Shown here: positions 16,732 to 25,731 of the stretch, piece by piece
Layout: each line of letters opens with the position of its first letter
Numbering within the stretch: the first letter of the stretch is position 1
DNA from: Actinomycetota bacterium
GTDB taxonomy: Bacteria > Actinomycetota > CADDZG01 > JAHWKV01 > JAOPZY01
Direction of reading: 5' to 3'
Length of the DNA stretch: 64,000 nucleotides
Assembly: GCA_035765775.1 (NCBI GenBank)
Contig: DASTWV010000059.1
Location: 186,001-250,000, forward strand
Program-made: the position numbers and the translations under genes
The notes under the pieces: generated by a model
Told to the model about the DNA's origin: nothing
Database searches by the model: none
What the model saw: the letters and a program-made list of their open reading frames with translations, nothing else

Positions 16732-18936
16732 GTGCTGGAAACCGAAGAGTTCCCCCTCGGGCTCGCGCCCACCAAGGACCCGGCGTGGCTCGTGATCGTC
16801 GATGACGTCGAGGCCGCGCAGGAACCGGCCGTCGAGTCCTGGCTGACCGTGAGTAACGGGCGCTTCGCGGTGCGGGGGCTCCTGCCCGGCTCGGCGGGGA
16901 TCCCGCACCCTGCCTGCTTCGTGGCGGGGTTCTACGGCAACGCCGACGGCGATATCTCGTCCCTGGAACTCGTGCCATGCCCGGACGTGGCGAGCATCAG
17001 GGTCGCGCTCGAGCCCCCCTTCCCGCCCGCGGGGGGCCCGGCCCGGGGATGCCGGCGGATCCTGGACCTGGCGCAGGGCGTGCTCTTCACGACCCAGACC
17101 CTGCCCGGCGACCGGGCCCTCACGACCGTGCGCTTTGCCTCCATGGCGGAGCGCAGCCTGCTGGCCGTGGCGGCGCAGGTGCACGGGGACAGGCCGGCTG
17201 CCCTGTCCGCCCCGGTGTTCGTGCAGGCCGACTCGGTCCTGCGGTCCGCCGAGGTGCGCCGGACCGAGCAGGTCGACGTGCACCTCCACGGCCATGCCGA
17301 GCGCCAGGTCCACATGGCCGTGGCCACCCATGCCGAGCGGGACTCGCTGCACCGGGTGGCGGCGTTCCACCGCTCGTACGCCCCCCCGGAGGAGGCGGAT
17401 GCCGCGCGCTCGGCACTCGAGCACGCCCGGGGGGCCGGACTGGCCCGCGCTGCCCAGCACCACCGGGCCGCCGTCGCCGACCGCTGGCGGGATGCCGCGG
17501 TGGAGGTCGCGGGAGCCCCGGAGTTCCAGCGCGCGCTGAGTTTTGCGCTCTTCCACCTCATGTGCTCGGGGGACCCGGAGTGCGAGACCGCGTCGATCGG
17601 GGCCCGGGGGCTCACCGGCACCGGGTACCGGGGGCACGTGTTCTGGGACACCGACGTCTTCGTCGTGCCCTTCTTCACCTACACCCACCCGGCGACCGCC
17701 CGGGCACTGCTTGCCTACCGCTACCGGACCCTCGACGCGGCCCGGGAACGGGCAGGTGAGTACCGGGGCGCGCTCTTTCCCTGGGAAGGAGCGGATACCG
17801 GCGAGGACTGCACACCGGCGGTGATCCGCCTCCCGGACGGGACCGCCGTGGACGTGCTGACCGGCCAGCAGGAGATCCACATCTCGGCGGACGTCGCCTG
17901 GGCCGTCTGGCAGTACTGGCAGGTCACCGGCGACGACGGCTTCATGGCGGACATGGGCACCGAGCTGCTGGTGGAGACCGCCCGCTTCTGGGCCTCGCGG
18001 GCAACCGTGGGCGAGGACCGCCGGTACCACATCACCGGCGTCATCGGCCCGGACGAGTACCACGAGGAGGTGACCGACAACGCGTTCACCAATGTGATGG
18101 CGCGCCAGAACCTGCGCTGGGCCGCCGAGGCGGTCGCCTGGATGGCGAAGGCTCGGCCGGGAGGCTGGGAATCGCTGGCCGGCCGGCTGCGGTTCGAGAG
18201 CTCCGAGCTGGCGGGCTGGGAGGCGGTCGCCTCGGGCCTGGCCAGCGGGCTGCACACCTCCGGCCCGGAGGCCGGCCTCTACGAGGAGTTCGCCGGGTAC
18301 TTCGCCCTGGAAGACCTCCGGGCGGAGGACTTCGGCCGGCGGCCCTTCGCCGGTGAGCGGGTCCTGGGCACCAAGCGGTTGCGCCGGAGCCAGATCATCA
18401 AGCAGGCGGACGTGGTCATGCTGGCTCACCTCTTGCCCGGCGTGGTGCCCGTGGAGAGCGCCCGCACCAACTACCGGTACTACGAGCCCCGGACGGCGCA
18501 CGGCAGCTCGCTCTCGCCTGCCATCCACGCCGCCCTGGCCGCCCGCACCGGCGACCTCGCCTCGGCCATGGCCAATCTCGACCTGGCGGCGCGGGTCGAC
18601 TTGGACGACCGGATGGGCAACGCCTCGGAGGGGCTGCACCTGGCGGCAATGGGCGGCCTGTGGCAGGCGATGGTGTTCGGCTTCGGCGGGGTGGCGCCGG
18701 AGAGCGGGGGTCTGCGCCTGGATCCGGTGCTCCCTGAGCAGTGGGACCGGTTACGTTTCGCCCTCCGGTTCCGGGGCACCCGGGTTGCGGTCGAAGCCTC
18801 GGCCCGCGCCCTCACGGTGGACCTCGACGGCGACGCGGCGGTGGCCACGGGCAGCACGCCCCTCGCCCGGTTGGCGGCGGGCTCGTACCGGGCTGAGCGC
18901 ACCCCGGGCGCCGGCTGGTCGGAGCTCCGGCGATGA
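16732..18936 (+). CDS. Glycoside hydrolase family 65 disaccharide phosphorylase
   Basis: 734 residues with the GH65 layout: N-terminal beta-sandwich (1-~270), catalytic (alpha/alpha)6 barrel, small C-terminal sheet. GYRGHVFWDTDVFVVPFF, VIGPDEYHEEVTDNAFTN (catalytic acid Glu442) and TAHGSSLSP (phosphate site) are present. Family members split trehalose, maltose, kojibiose or nigerose with phosphate to beta-glucose-1-phosphate; the substrate cannot be told from sequence. Beta-phosphoglucomutase follows with a 4-bp ATGA overlap, a matching next step; mycobacteria have the same pair (Rv3400/Rv3401). GTG start with GAAAGGA upstream. Confidence 0.9.
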   Translation: MLETEEFPLGLAPTKDPAWLVIVDDVEAAQEPAVESWLTVSNGRFAVRGLLPGSAGIPHPACFVAGFYGNADGDISSLELVPCPDVASIRVALEPPFPPAGGPARGCRRILDLAQGVLFTTQTLPGDRALTTVRFASMAERSLLAVAAQVHGDRPAALSAPVFVQADSVLRSAEVRRTEQVDVHLHGHAERQVHMAVATHAERDSLHRVAAFHRSYAPPEEADAARSALEHARGAGLARAAQHHRAAVADRWRDAAVEVAGAPEFQRALSFALFHLMCSGDPECETASIGARGLTGTGYRGHVFWDTDVFVVPFFTYTHPATARALLAYRYRTLDAARERAGEYRGALFPWEGADTGEDCTPAVIRLPDGTAVDVLTGQQEIHISADVAWAVWQYWQVTGDDGFMADMGTELLVETARFWASRATVGEDRRYHITGVIGPDEYHEEVTDNAFTNVMARQNLRWAAEAVAWMAKARPGGWESLAGRLRFESSELAGWEAVASGLASGLHTSGPEAGLYEEFAGYFALEDLRAEDFGRRPFAGERVLGTKRLRRSQIIKQADVVMLAHLLPGVVPVESARTNYRYYEPRTAHGSSLSPAIHAALAARTGDLASAMANLDLAARVDLDDRMGNASEGLHLAAMGGLWQAMVFGFGGVAPESGGLRLDPVLPEQWDRLRFALRFRGTRVAVEASARALTVDLDGDAAVATGSTPLARLAAGSYRAERTPGAGWSELRR

Positions 18937-19682
18937 CGCCGCCACCGGAGCGGACCGAGCCAGCGCTCCCCCTCGGCCGCCTGGACGCCTGCATCTTCGA
19001 CATGGACGGCGTCGTCACCGACACCGCCCGGACCCACTTCGCCGCCTGGAAGCGGATGTTCGATGCCTTCCTGGAAGACGCCGAACCGTTCACCAAGCAG
19101 GACTACCTGCTCTACGTGGACGGCAAGACCCGGTACGAGGGGGCCGAAAGCTTCCTGCAGGCCCGGGGGGTGTCCCTGCCCTGGGGTTCGCCGCAGGATG
19201 CGCCGGGCACCCCGACGGTGTGTGGGCTGGCCAACCGCAAGGATGCCTACTTCATCGATCAGGTGAGGAGCGCCGGCGTGGACCGCTACGAGTCCACCGT
19301 TGCCCTCCTGCACCGACTGCGGGCGAGCGGCCGGAAGACCGCCGTCGTGTCCGCCAGCCGCAACGCCACCGAGGTGCTGACCGCGGCCCGGGTCCTTGAT
19401 CTGTTCGACGCCAAGGTGGACGGCGTGGATGCCGACACACTCGGCCTCGCCAGCAAGCCCGACCCCGCCCTCTTCCTGGAAGCCTGCCGCCGGCTGGACC
19501 TGCCGCCCGGCCGGGCCGCGGTATTCGAAGATGCCCTGGCCGGCGTCGCCGCCGGGCGCCGGGGGGAGTTCGGCTTTGTGGTGGGGCTCGACCGGGCGGG
19601 ACAGGCCGTTGCCCTCCGGGAGGCGGGGGCCGACGTGGTCGTGCCCGACATCGAACAACTGAACGTGGACGCCGGGACCTGA
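18933..19682 (+). CDS. pgmB: Beta-phosphoglucomutase-like HAD hydrolase
   Basis: 249 residues; HAD motif I FDMDGVVTDT with nucleophile Asp23 and Asp25, motif II VVSAS, motif III KPDPALFLEA, motif IV VFEDALAGVAAG. Converts beta-glucose-1-phosphate from the GH65 enzyme to glucose-6-phosphate. Start overlaps the GH65 stop (ATGA), giving translational coupling. The longer cap region with TPTVCGLANRKD is typical of the actinobacterial type. Confidence 0.9.
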   Translation: MTPPPERTEPALPLGRLDACIFDMDGVVTDTARTHFAAWKRMFDAFLEDAEPFTKQDYLLYVDGKTRYEGAESFLQARGVSLPWGSPQDAPGTPTVCGLANRKDAYFIDQVRSAGVDRYESTVALLHRLRASGRKTAVVSASRNATEVLTAARVLDLFDAKVDGVDADTLGLASKPDPALFLEACRRLDLPPGRAAVFEDALAGVAAGRRGEFGFVVGLDRAGQAVALREAGADVVVPDIEQLNVDAGT

Positions 19683-19854
19683 GCCCGGCTGGCCCCTACC
19701 AGCGTTTAGGCACGTGGTTGCCGCATAGTACGCCGCCGCATGGAGGGGGCAATCTCGGACAGGTCTGCTTAAGTATTAGGTGAAGAACCGACCGAGGTTT
19801 GCGGACCGGTACTGAATGGGAATTCTCCGTTCCTACAGATACGGAGGAACGGAT

Positions 19855-21204
19855 TTGGCACGGACAGGACAGCGCGACCCGGCACGCTCTGAGGTCGATA
19901 CCAAATCTGAGGGCGCGTCGCCGGTCTGGCGGCAGTACCTGCGGGCAATGGGCCCCGGCCTCGTCACCGGTGCTTCCGACGATGACCCCTCCGGCATCGC
20001 CACCTACGCCCAGACCGGGGCGCAATTCCGCTTCGGCATGCTCTGGGCCGCCCTGATCACCCTGCCGCTGATGGCCGCGGTCCAGGAAATTTGCGACCGC
20101 ACCGCTCTGGCCACGGGCAAGGACATGGGCACCCTGGTGGCCAAGCGGTTCCACTCCTGGGCCCGGGTGCTGATCGGCATCCTCCTGGGGGCGCTGATCG
20201 CCGCCAACGCGTTGAACATCGCCGCCGACCTGGCCGCCATCGGCTCCGGCATGCAGCTCCTGCACGCCGGATCGCCGGCATGGTGGGCGTTGGGCGCCGG
20301 GGTCCTGATCACCGGGCTGGTGATGGTGGGCTCGTTCCACCTCATCGCCCGGGTGTTCAAGATCCTGGGCGCCGCCCTGCTGGCGTACATCGGCGTGCTC
20401 TTTGCGCTGAAGATCAACTGGCCGTCGGTGGCCGTCCACACGCTGGTGCCCCACGTCGTGCTCTCGAAGGACTACCTCGAAGTCCTGGTGGCGGTGCTCG
20501 GCACCACCATCAGCCCGTACCTGTTCTTCTGGCAGTCGGCCCACCGGGTCGAGGAACTGCGGGCCGAGCCCGAGGGCGGCCGCCGGCCGGTCTCGCTCAA
20601 AAATCGGCCCCGGGGCGAGCAGGCGACCAAGGAGCGCACCAGCCGGGCCGACGTGTTCACCGGCATGGCCTTCTCCAACATCGTGATGTTCGCCATCATC
20701 GTGGCGACAGCCGCCACCCTGGGCGCCCACGGCAAGACCCACGTGACATCGGCCGCCAGTGCCGCGGAGGCACTCCGCCCGGTCGCCGGGAAGCTGTCCT
20801 CGGTCCTGTTCGCCCTGGGCTTCATCGCCTCCGGATTTCTTGCGGTCCCCGTGCTCGCCGGTTCGGGATCCGCCGGCATGGCCGGCCTCCTGCACAAGTC
20901 GTGGGGCTTCTCCCGCTCGCCCCGTGAGGCCCCGGTGTTCTACGCCCTGGTCGCCGCCGGGACCATCGGGGGGACCGTCCTCACGTTGCTCCACATCGAC
21001 ACCATCCACCTCCTGGTAATCGTGGCGATGGTGAACGGGCTGGCGGCGGCGCCGTTCCTCGTGGTCATCATGCTGATCTCAGGCGACGCCCGGCTCATGG
21101 GTTCCCACCGCAACCACCGGACCGCAACCATCCTGGGATGGACCGCCACGGGCCTCATGGCGGCGGCGGCAGTCGCCCTCATCGCCACCGGCGGGGGGCT
21201 GTAG
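19855..21204 (+). CDS. NRAMP-related divalent metal transporter
   Basis: 449 residues, about eleven membrane helices. The first helix carries TGASDDDPSGIATY, so the metal-site motif is DPSG, not the DPGN of Mn/Fe NRAMP proteins; helix 6 (FTGMAFSNIVMF) also lacks the usual methionine motif. Such substitutions occur in a branch of the family that includes magnesium transporters, so the ion is uncertain. The TTG start at 19855 is placed by ACGGAGGA seven bases upstream; an ATG at 19816 has none. The 170-bp gap before it shows nothing I recognise. Confidence 0.8.
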   Translation: MARTGQRDPARSEVDTKSEGASPVWRQYLRAMGPGLVTGASDDDPSGIATYAQTGAQFRFGMLWAALITLPLMAAVQEICDRTALATGKDMGTLVAKRFHSWARVLIGILLGALIAANALNIAADLAAIGSGMQLLHAGSPAWWALGAGVLITGLVMVGSFHLIARVFKILGAALLAYIGVLFALKINWPSVAVHTLVPHVVLSKDYLEVLVAVLGTTISPYLFFWQSAHRVEELRAEPEGGRRPVSLKNRPRGEQATKERTSRADVFTGMAFSNIVMFAIIVATAATLGAHGKTHVTSAASAAEALRPVAGKLSSVLFALGFIASGFLAVPVLAGSGSAGMAGLLHKSWGFSRSPREAPVFYALVAAGTIGGTVLTLLHIDTIHLLVIVAMVNGLAAAPFLVVIMLISGDARLMGSHRNHRTATILGWTATGLMAAAAVALIATGGGL

Positions 21205-21214
21205 GTCACATTCT

Positions 21215-22231
21215 TTACGCTCCGGCGGCTTCGAAGAGGGCTTCGTAGCCCGTCACCATGGCCTCGGACGAAAACCGCTCCTCCACCCGGGCCCGGCAGG
21301 CCCCGGGGTCGAGGCTCCGCACCTGGCCCACCGCCGCCACCAGGTCGTCCATCTCGCTGCGCAGGAACCCGGTCTGGCCGTCGGCCACCACTTCCCGGGC
21401 CGCCCCGCAGGGCCGGGCGACCACGGGCGTCCCGCACGCCATCGACTCGACCATCACCAACCCGAAGGGCTCCGGCCACTGGATGGGGAAGAGCGTGGCC
21501 AGGGCACCGGCATAGAGGCGCAGCTTCTCGGCCTCGCCCACGCCGTCGAGCACCTCCTCGGAGCCGGTCAGCCGGGGCGCCACCTGTTGCTCCCAGTACT
21601 GCTGCTCACCCGGCTCGGTCCGCTTGACCACCATCTTGAGCGGCAGCCCCGCCCGCCGGGCGATCTCCACCGCCACATCCGGCCCCTTCTCCCGGTTGAC
21701 CCGGCCCACGAAGAGCAGGTAGCCGTCGTCGTCCTCACGGAAGGGGAAGCTCGCCACCCGGACCCCGTTGTAGACAACGCCGGCGTAGTGGGCACCGGGG
21801 TTCTCGGCGCGCTGCGCCTCACTAATGGCCACGAGCTCGACGTCGCCGTTCAGAGCCCCGTAGTAGCGCCGGACCTGCGGCGTCCAGGGCCCGTGCAGGG
21901 TGTGGAACACCGGGACAGGCGAGGGCTGGAGGGCCCCCAGCGCCACGCCCAAGACGGTGTGGTCGTGGATCACGTCAAAGTCCGCCGCGTGCCGGTACGC
22001 CGCCAGGGCGTGCACCAGCTCATCGGCCGCCTCCACGTTGCCGGTCCCTACCGGGCGGTCCAGGGTGGACACCACGCGGGCCGGGGAGGCGGACCCGGGG
22101 GCGGCGAACAGGGTGACGTCGTGCCCGCGGGCGCTCAGCCCGCCGGCCAGGTGCGCCACCACCCATTCGATGCCCCCGTAGTCTTTGGGCGGAACGGTAA
22201 GCGCAATCGGCGCTATTTCGGCAATTCTCAT
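21215..22231 (-). CDS. Glycosyltransferase family 4
   Basis: 338 residues, GT-B fold. N-terminal IAPIALTVPPKDYGGIEWVV is typical of sugar-nucleotide GT4 enzymes, and the C-terminal half has LLFVGRVNREKGPD and PEPFGLVMVESMACGTPVVA, the E-x7-E donor-binding motif. Transfers a sugar, perhaps in glycolipid or capsule synthesis, but acceptor and donor are unknown. It is convergent with the transporter gene, 10 bp apart. Confidence 0.88.
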   Translation of the reverse strand: MRIAEIAPIALTVPPKDYGGIEWVVAHLAGGLSARGHDVTLFAAPGSASPARVVSTLDRPVGTGNVEAADELVHALAAYRHAADFDVIHDHTVLGVALGALQPSPVPVFHTLHGPWTPQVRRYYGALNGDVELVAISEAQRAENPGAHYAGVVYNGVRVASFPFREDDDGYLLFVGRVNREKGPDVAVEIARRAGLPLKMVVKRTEPGEQQYWEQQVAPRLTGSEEVLDGVGEAEKLRLYAGALATLFPIQWPEPFGLVMVESMACGTPVVARPCGAAREVVADGQTGFLRSEMDDLVAAVGQVRSLDPGACRARVEERFSSEAMVTGYEALFEAAGA

Positions 22232-22447
22232 CGGCTCTCCTTACGAGCACGTCCTGGCAGACAGGCGGCGATGTGGTTGGTCGGTTCGGTACTCAGGGAT
22301 TCGGCCGGGAGCGGCAGTACCGCGCGGCGCAGCGGCATTCCCCTTCCGTATGGTGATACCCACCAAGGGCCAGCCATACATCGGGCACGGCCCTGCGCCG
22401 CTTTCCAGCACCCGTTCCGCATGGAATGGGCTGGGTTTGTCCCAGGT

Positions 22448-22461
22448 TATTCCAAGGAATA
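22448..22461. promoter_or_regulatory. 14-bp palindrome in a 300-bp gap
   Basis: TATTCC-AA-GGAATA is a perfect palindrome 68 bp before the small gene at 22529. It lies in the 297-bp gap between that gene and the divergent glycosyltransferase. GTTT at 22436-22439 sits 17 bases before the GGAATA half, a poor sigma-B-like match. A regulator site is possible. Confidence 0.35.
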
Positions 22462-22528
22462 TGTCCGGTTATGGCGGGCAAACTCTCCGAGAGACATATC
22501 GTCGGCTATGCGAAAGGAGGGATGGCTG

Positions 22529-22693
22529 ATGTCCGGCCACGAAACGAAGGGCAAGATCGAGCCGGGCGCCGCTCCGTGGGAGGGTAAGGACACCCACGGC
22601 TGGGCGCCCGACGCGAACAAGGAAGGCACGGAGGAGGGCCAGGAGGCTACCGACAAGAGCTTCCAGTCCAACCCGAGCAACCAGGAGAACTAG
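22529..22693 (+). CDS. Small hydrophilic protein of unknown function
   Basis: 54 residues, polar and Gly/Glu/Lys-rich (MSGHETKGKIEPGAAPWEG), no hydrophobic core, likely disordered. The ATG at 22529 is preceded by CGAAAGGAGGG, the long Shine-Dalgarno shared with csbD and others. A strong terminator follows 37 bp after the stop. Family unknown; stress protein by analogy. Confidence 0.7.
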   Translation: MSGHETKGKIEPGAAPWEGKDTHGWAPDANKEGTEEGQEATDKSFQSNPSNQEN

Positions 22694-22730
22694 TCCGGTC
22701 GATGTGACGCCGGATCCGTTCCCCGACAAG

Positions 22731-22770
22731 AACGAAAAAACCGGGCCCCTCGGGGCCCGGTTTTTTCGTT
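22731..22770. terminator. Bidirectional terminator
   Basis: An almost perfect 19-bp inverted repeat (AACGAAAAAACCGGGCCCC and its complement) around TC. It has T-runs on both strands, so it ends both the small plus-strand gene and the minus-strand gene at 22783. Confidence 0.93.
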
Positions 22771-22782
22771 GTGGCCGTGCGG

Positions 22783-23448
22783 CTACGAGCCCGCCGGCTT
22801 GGACGACTGCCGGGACGAACCGGCAGGCTGGGCGTTGCCCGGCTCGTAAGGCTCCGCCTCGGGGAGGGCGTCCAGAGCCCGGCCCTTGGTCTCCTCGACC
22901 AGCTCGCCGACGCCCTCCTTCACGATCTCGCCCATCCGCTCGGCGACGTAGCCCAGGTCCTCGAGACCGACCTTCTCCACGCCCTCGCGGAGCTTGCCCG
23001 CCGCGACGTCGATGCCGGCACCGACCGTCCCCTGCACCCGGCTGCTGGCCACCTCGGCGGCGGCCTCCAGGTGCTGGCGGATGTCGGGGTCGTCGCGCAC
23101 TTCCTCGGCCACCCGAACGATCATCTGCTTGAGGTCGTCACCATCCGGGAGGATCTCCTGGAGGCGGTGGGCCGCGTCGAGGAACTCCTGCTTGACCTGG
23201 TCAGGGTCGGGGAGCACCTGCTTGGCCTGCTCGACCGCCCCGCCCACGGCCGACTTGACGGCGTCGCCGTCGGGAAGCACCTGCCTGGCCTGCTCGACCG
23301 CACCGTTCACGGCCGACTTGACGGCGTCGCGGTCGGGGATCGCCTCCTTGAGCTGTGCGCCCGCCGCGCTGACGCGGTCCTTGACGCCCGTCTCCGCCAC
23401 CTGCTGCTCGGACGGGAGGTACTGCGTGGTTTGGTTCTCGGTAGCCAT
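22783..23448 (-). CDS. Hydrophilic protein with four 21-residue repeats
   Basis: 221 residues. After a polar start (MATENQTTQYLPSEQ) come four tandem 21-residue units beginning LPDGDAVKSAVGGAVEQAKQV (first unit IPDRDAVK, last LPDGDDLK), then an amphipathic helical region with EEVRDDPDIRQHLEAAAEVAS and a polar tail. Sequence suggests long amphipathic helices, as in LEA-like desiccation or membrane-surface proteins; no known family. AAGGAGGATGAG precedes the ATG. Last gene of a three-gene unit with a coiled-coil and a holin-like protein. Confidence 0.75.
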   Translation of the reverse strand: MATENQTTQYLPSEQQVAETGVKDRVSAAGAQLKEAIPDRDAVKSAVNGAVEQARQVLPDGDAVKSAVGGAVEQAKQVLPDPDQVKQEFLDAAHRLQEILPDGDDLKQMIVRVAEEVRDDPDIRQHLEAAAEVASSRVQGTVGAGIDVAAGKLREGVEKVGLEDLGYVAERMGEIVKEGVGELVEETKGRALDALPEAEPYEPGNAQPAGSSRQSSKPAGS

Positions 23449-23522
23449 CTCATCCTCCTTTTGCCGCTCCGGTTCCTGGCCTTTCGCTTCCTTATCCACC
23501 CTTTGCATCCACCGTTTCCGGG

Positions 23523-23924
23523 TTACGAGCCGCCTTCCTGCTCGAGCACGGCCTGCGCTCCTGCTTCCTTGACATTCGCAATGCGCTCGGCGACCGCTGC
23601 CTCCAGATCTCGGGCCCGCTCCACCGCGATCTCCTGGACGTCCGCGGCCTTGGCACCTACCCCGGCGGCCACCCGGTGGGCAGCGGAGTGGATCTCCTCC
23701 CGGCTGGGCAGCTTGTCGACCAGACTCGCGACCAGCTCGTCCTTCTTCTCCTCGGCCTTCTCGAGGAGAAGATCGGCCTTCTGCTGGGCCACGGCGATCG
23801 CTTCTTGTTTCGCATGCGCCTTCTTGTATGCCAACTGCTCCACCGCGGCCGCCAAGCGCTGCTCGGTCTGCTGCACCGCCTGCACCTGGGCCTCGATGGC
23901 CGCCCCGTCATCTTTCTCGCTCAT
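23523..23924 (-). CDS. Coiled-coil protein of unknown function
   Basis: 133 residues, Ala/Glu/Lys/Gln-rich with continuous heptad-like helices (IEAQVQAVQQTEQRLAAAVE, then LLLEKAEEKKDELVASLVD). No membrane segment, no motif. GAGGAGGGG precedes the ATG. It lies between the holin-like and repeat protein genes with gaps of 9 and 74 bp. Phasin- or LEA-like behaviour is possible, unproven. Confidence 0.75.
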   Translation of the reverse strand: MSEKDDGAAIEAQVQAVQQTEQRLAAAVEQLAYKKAHAKQEAIAVAQQKADLLLEKAEEKKDELVASLVDKLPSREEIHSAAHRVAAGVGAKAADVQEIAVERARDLEAAVAERIANVKEAGAQAVLEQEGGS

Positions 23925-23933
23925 TGCCCCTCC

Positions 23934-24458
23934 TCAGGCCTGCCCTCGGCGCCACGCTCGGCTCAGCTGCCCGCCCAGCGATCCCAGGGTCCGTACGGTT
24001 TGTTCCGGCATCAGCGGCGTTGCACTCCGGACACCGGCACGGCCCGCGATGGCGAAGCACCCGGCGATGACTGCGTAGACGACGCCGACAATCAGAGCCG
24101 CCAGCCAGGCCGGCAAAACCAGCGCCAATCCCAGGATCGCCGCCGCGCTGAAGGCGGCAATGGCGAAGAGCACGGTGATGCCGGCGGCCCCGAGGAGGCC
24201 GGCTCCTTTGCCGGCCTGTTTGGCCTTGGTGGTCATCTCCGTCTTGGCAAGCTGCAACTCCTGGGTGAACAGCTGCTTCGATGCTTGGGCAGCCTCACTC
24301 AAGACCTCGGGTAACGGCGGTTCGGACCGGACGTGCGCCATCAGGGGGACAGTGCCCGGATCGCCATTCGACCCGCCATTCACCCCCGCATTCAATGCCG
24401 GGCCGCCGTTCAGCCGTTGGCGGCTTTGCGCTTCCAGCCGCTGGTATCGCTCGCGCAC
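23934..24458 (-). CDS. Phage holin_3_6-like/actinobacterial holin-X membrane protein
   Basis: 174 residues: a polar N-terminus, an amphipathic stretch ASKQLFTQELQLAKTEMTTKAK and two hydrophobic helices (GITVLFAIAAFSAAAILGLA, LAALIVGVVYAVIAGCFAIA) plus a basic tail. This matches the phage_holin_3_6 family, common in actinobacteria outside phages. GTG at 24458 has AGGAGG six bases upstream; a TTG six bases earlier is less likely. A second member is at 28669-29079. Confidence 0.8.
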   Translation of the reverse strand: MRERYQRLEAQSRQRLNGGPALNAGVNGGSNGDPGTVPLMAHVRSEPPLPEVLSEAAQASKQLFTQELQLAKTEMTTKAKQAGKGAGLLGAAGITVLFAIAAFSAAAILGLALVLPAWLAALIVGVVYAVIAGCFAIAGRAGVRSATPLMPEQTVRTLGSLGGQLSRAWRRGQA

Positions 24459-24582
24459 GGTCAACCTCCTTACTACTTCCAGATTTAGATGACCCGCCTA
24501 CCCGGTGGCAATCCCCCGCCAGGCAGAGCCGTTCCCTCACTGGAGGTCTTCCCAGCGGCTGTGGAGTTCAACCGCCTAATAC

Positions 24583-25587
24583 CTACTCCAGGAGGGCAAT
24601 CAGCGCGGCTTCAATCGGCTCGGGCATGGGTTGGTCGGGACCCGCCGGGGTCTCAAGTGCCCGCCGGATGGTCTCCCCGTGCTCGTAGTGGTCCACCACC
24701 CGGGGATCCACGTAGGCGGAACGGACGACGGCGGGGGTGTTGCCCAGGAAGCGGGCGACCTCCCGGTACATCCGGCTCACCACCCGCCCCCGAGCGGCGT
24801 GCGAGGGCGCCGGGCGGGCGGTGGCCAGCTGCACCGCCGCCAGGAGCGTGGCGTTCCAGGTGCGGAAGTCCTTGGCGGTGAAGTCGCCGCCGGACCGGTC
24901 CTTGAGGTAGGCGTTGATATCGGCCGATGTGACATCGACCCAGGACCGGCCGGTGCGGTAGGCGAGGAGCTCTGGGCCGCCAGCTCGACGGCGCTTCAGT
25001 CTCGCCACAACCTCGTAGACCGCGTCGTCCACGACGGCGTGCAGGCGGCGCTTGCCACTCTTGGCGACGTAGTCGAACACCACGGTGCAGCCGCCCTCCA
25101 GGCGCGCGTGCGCCTTGAGGATCGTGGCCAGCCCGTAGTGCTCGTGCTTCGCCGCGTAGCTCTCGCCGCCGATGCGGAAGAACCCGAGCTCCAGGAGCCG
25201 GACGGAGCAGGCCAGCACCCGCTCACGGGTGAGGTCGGCCCCGCCATTGAGGTCGCCCGCCACCGCCCGGCGCAGGCTGGGCAGGACGCGGGCGAAGTCC
25301 AACATGTGGTCGAACTTGGCCCGGTCGCGGCGCAGCCGCCACTGGGCGTGGTAGAGGTACTGGCGCCGACCCGCCGCATCGATCCCGCGGGCCTGGATGT
25401 GCCCGCGGTCGTCCAGGCAGATCCACACGTCGCGCCAGGCCGGGGGGATCACCAGCCCCCGGATGCGCTCGAGGACCTCGGGATCACGGACCCGCGACCC
25501 GGACGGGTCCCAGTAGCTGAACCCGCGACCTGACCGCCGGCGGACAATTCCCGGCTCATCGCTGTGGACCTTCCGCAACCTGGGCAT
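24583..25587 (-). CDS. DNA topoisomerase IB
   Basis: 334 residues with eukaryote-like type IB layout: FSYWDPSG and IPPAWRDVWICLDDRGHIQARGIDAAGR in the N-terminal domain, YAAKHEHYGLATI, SGKRRLHAVVDD, then FTAKDFRTWNATLL and the active Tyr in TPAVVRSAYVDPRVVDHY. It relaxes supercoils through a 3'-phosphotyrosine link. The start is uncertain between ATG 25587 and GTG 25608; neither has a well-spaced binding site. Confidence 0.9.
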   Translation of the reverse strand: MPRLRKVHSDEPGIVRRRSGRGFSYWDPSGSRVRDPEVLERIRGLVIPPAWRDVWICLDDRGHIQARGIDAAGRRQYLYHAQWRLRRDRAKFDHMLDFARVLPSLRRAVAGDLNGGADLTRERVLACSVRLLELGFFRIGGESYAAKHEHYGLATILKAHARLEGGCTVVFDYVAKSGKRRLHAVVDDAVYEVVARLKRRRAGGPELLAYRTGRSWVDVTSADINAYLKDRSGGDFTAKDFRTWNATLLAAVQLATARPAPSHAARGRVVSRMYREVARFLGNTPAVVRSAYVDPRVVDHYEHGETIRRALETPAGPDQPMPEPIEAALIALLE

Positions 25588-25731
25588 TCGCTCCTTGCTT
25601 ATGCCCACCCGATCCCGGGTTGCTCCTTGCCCGTTCCGGCCCCGACTAGGCCTCGATTTTTCATCAGTCCCTGACGAAGGCCGGTCAGTGAGCCCGGTAT
25701 CCTGGATGTAGACCCGGGGAGGATGGAGGCA

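Noticed and set aside
19683-19854. Manganese or magnesium riboswitch before the NRAMP-like gene
   Set aside because: No recognisable conserved core of the yybP-ykoY or M-box type in 170 bp.
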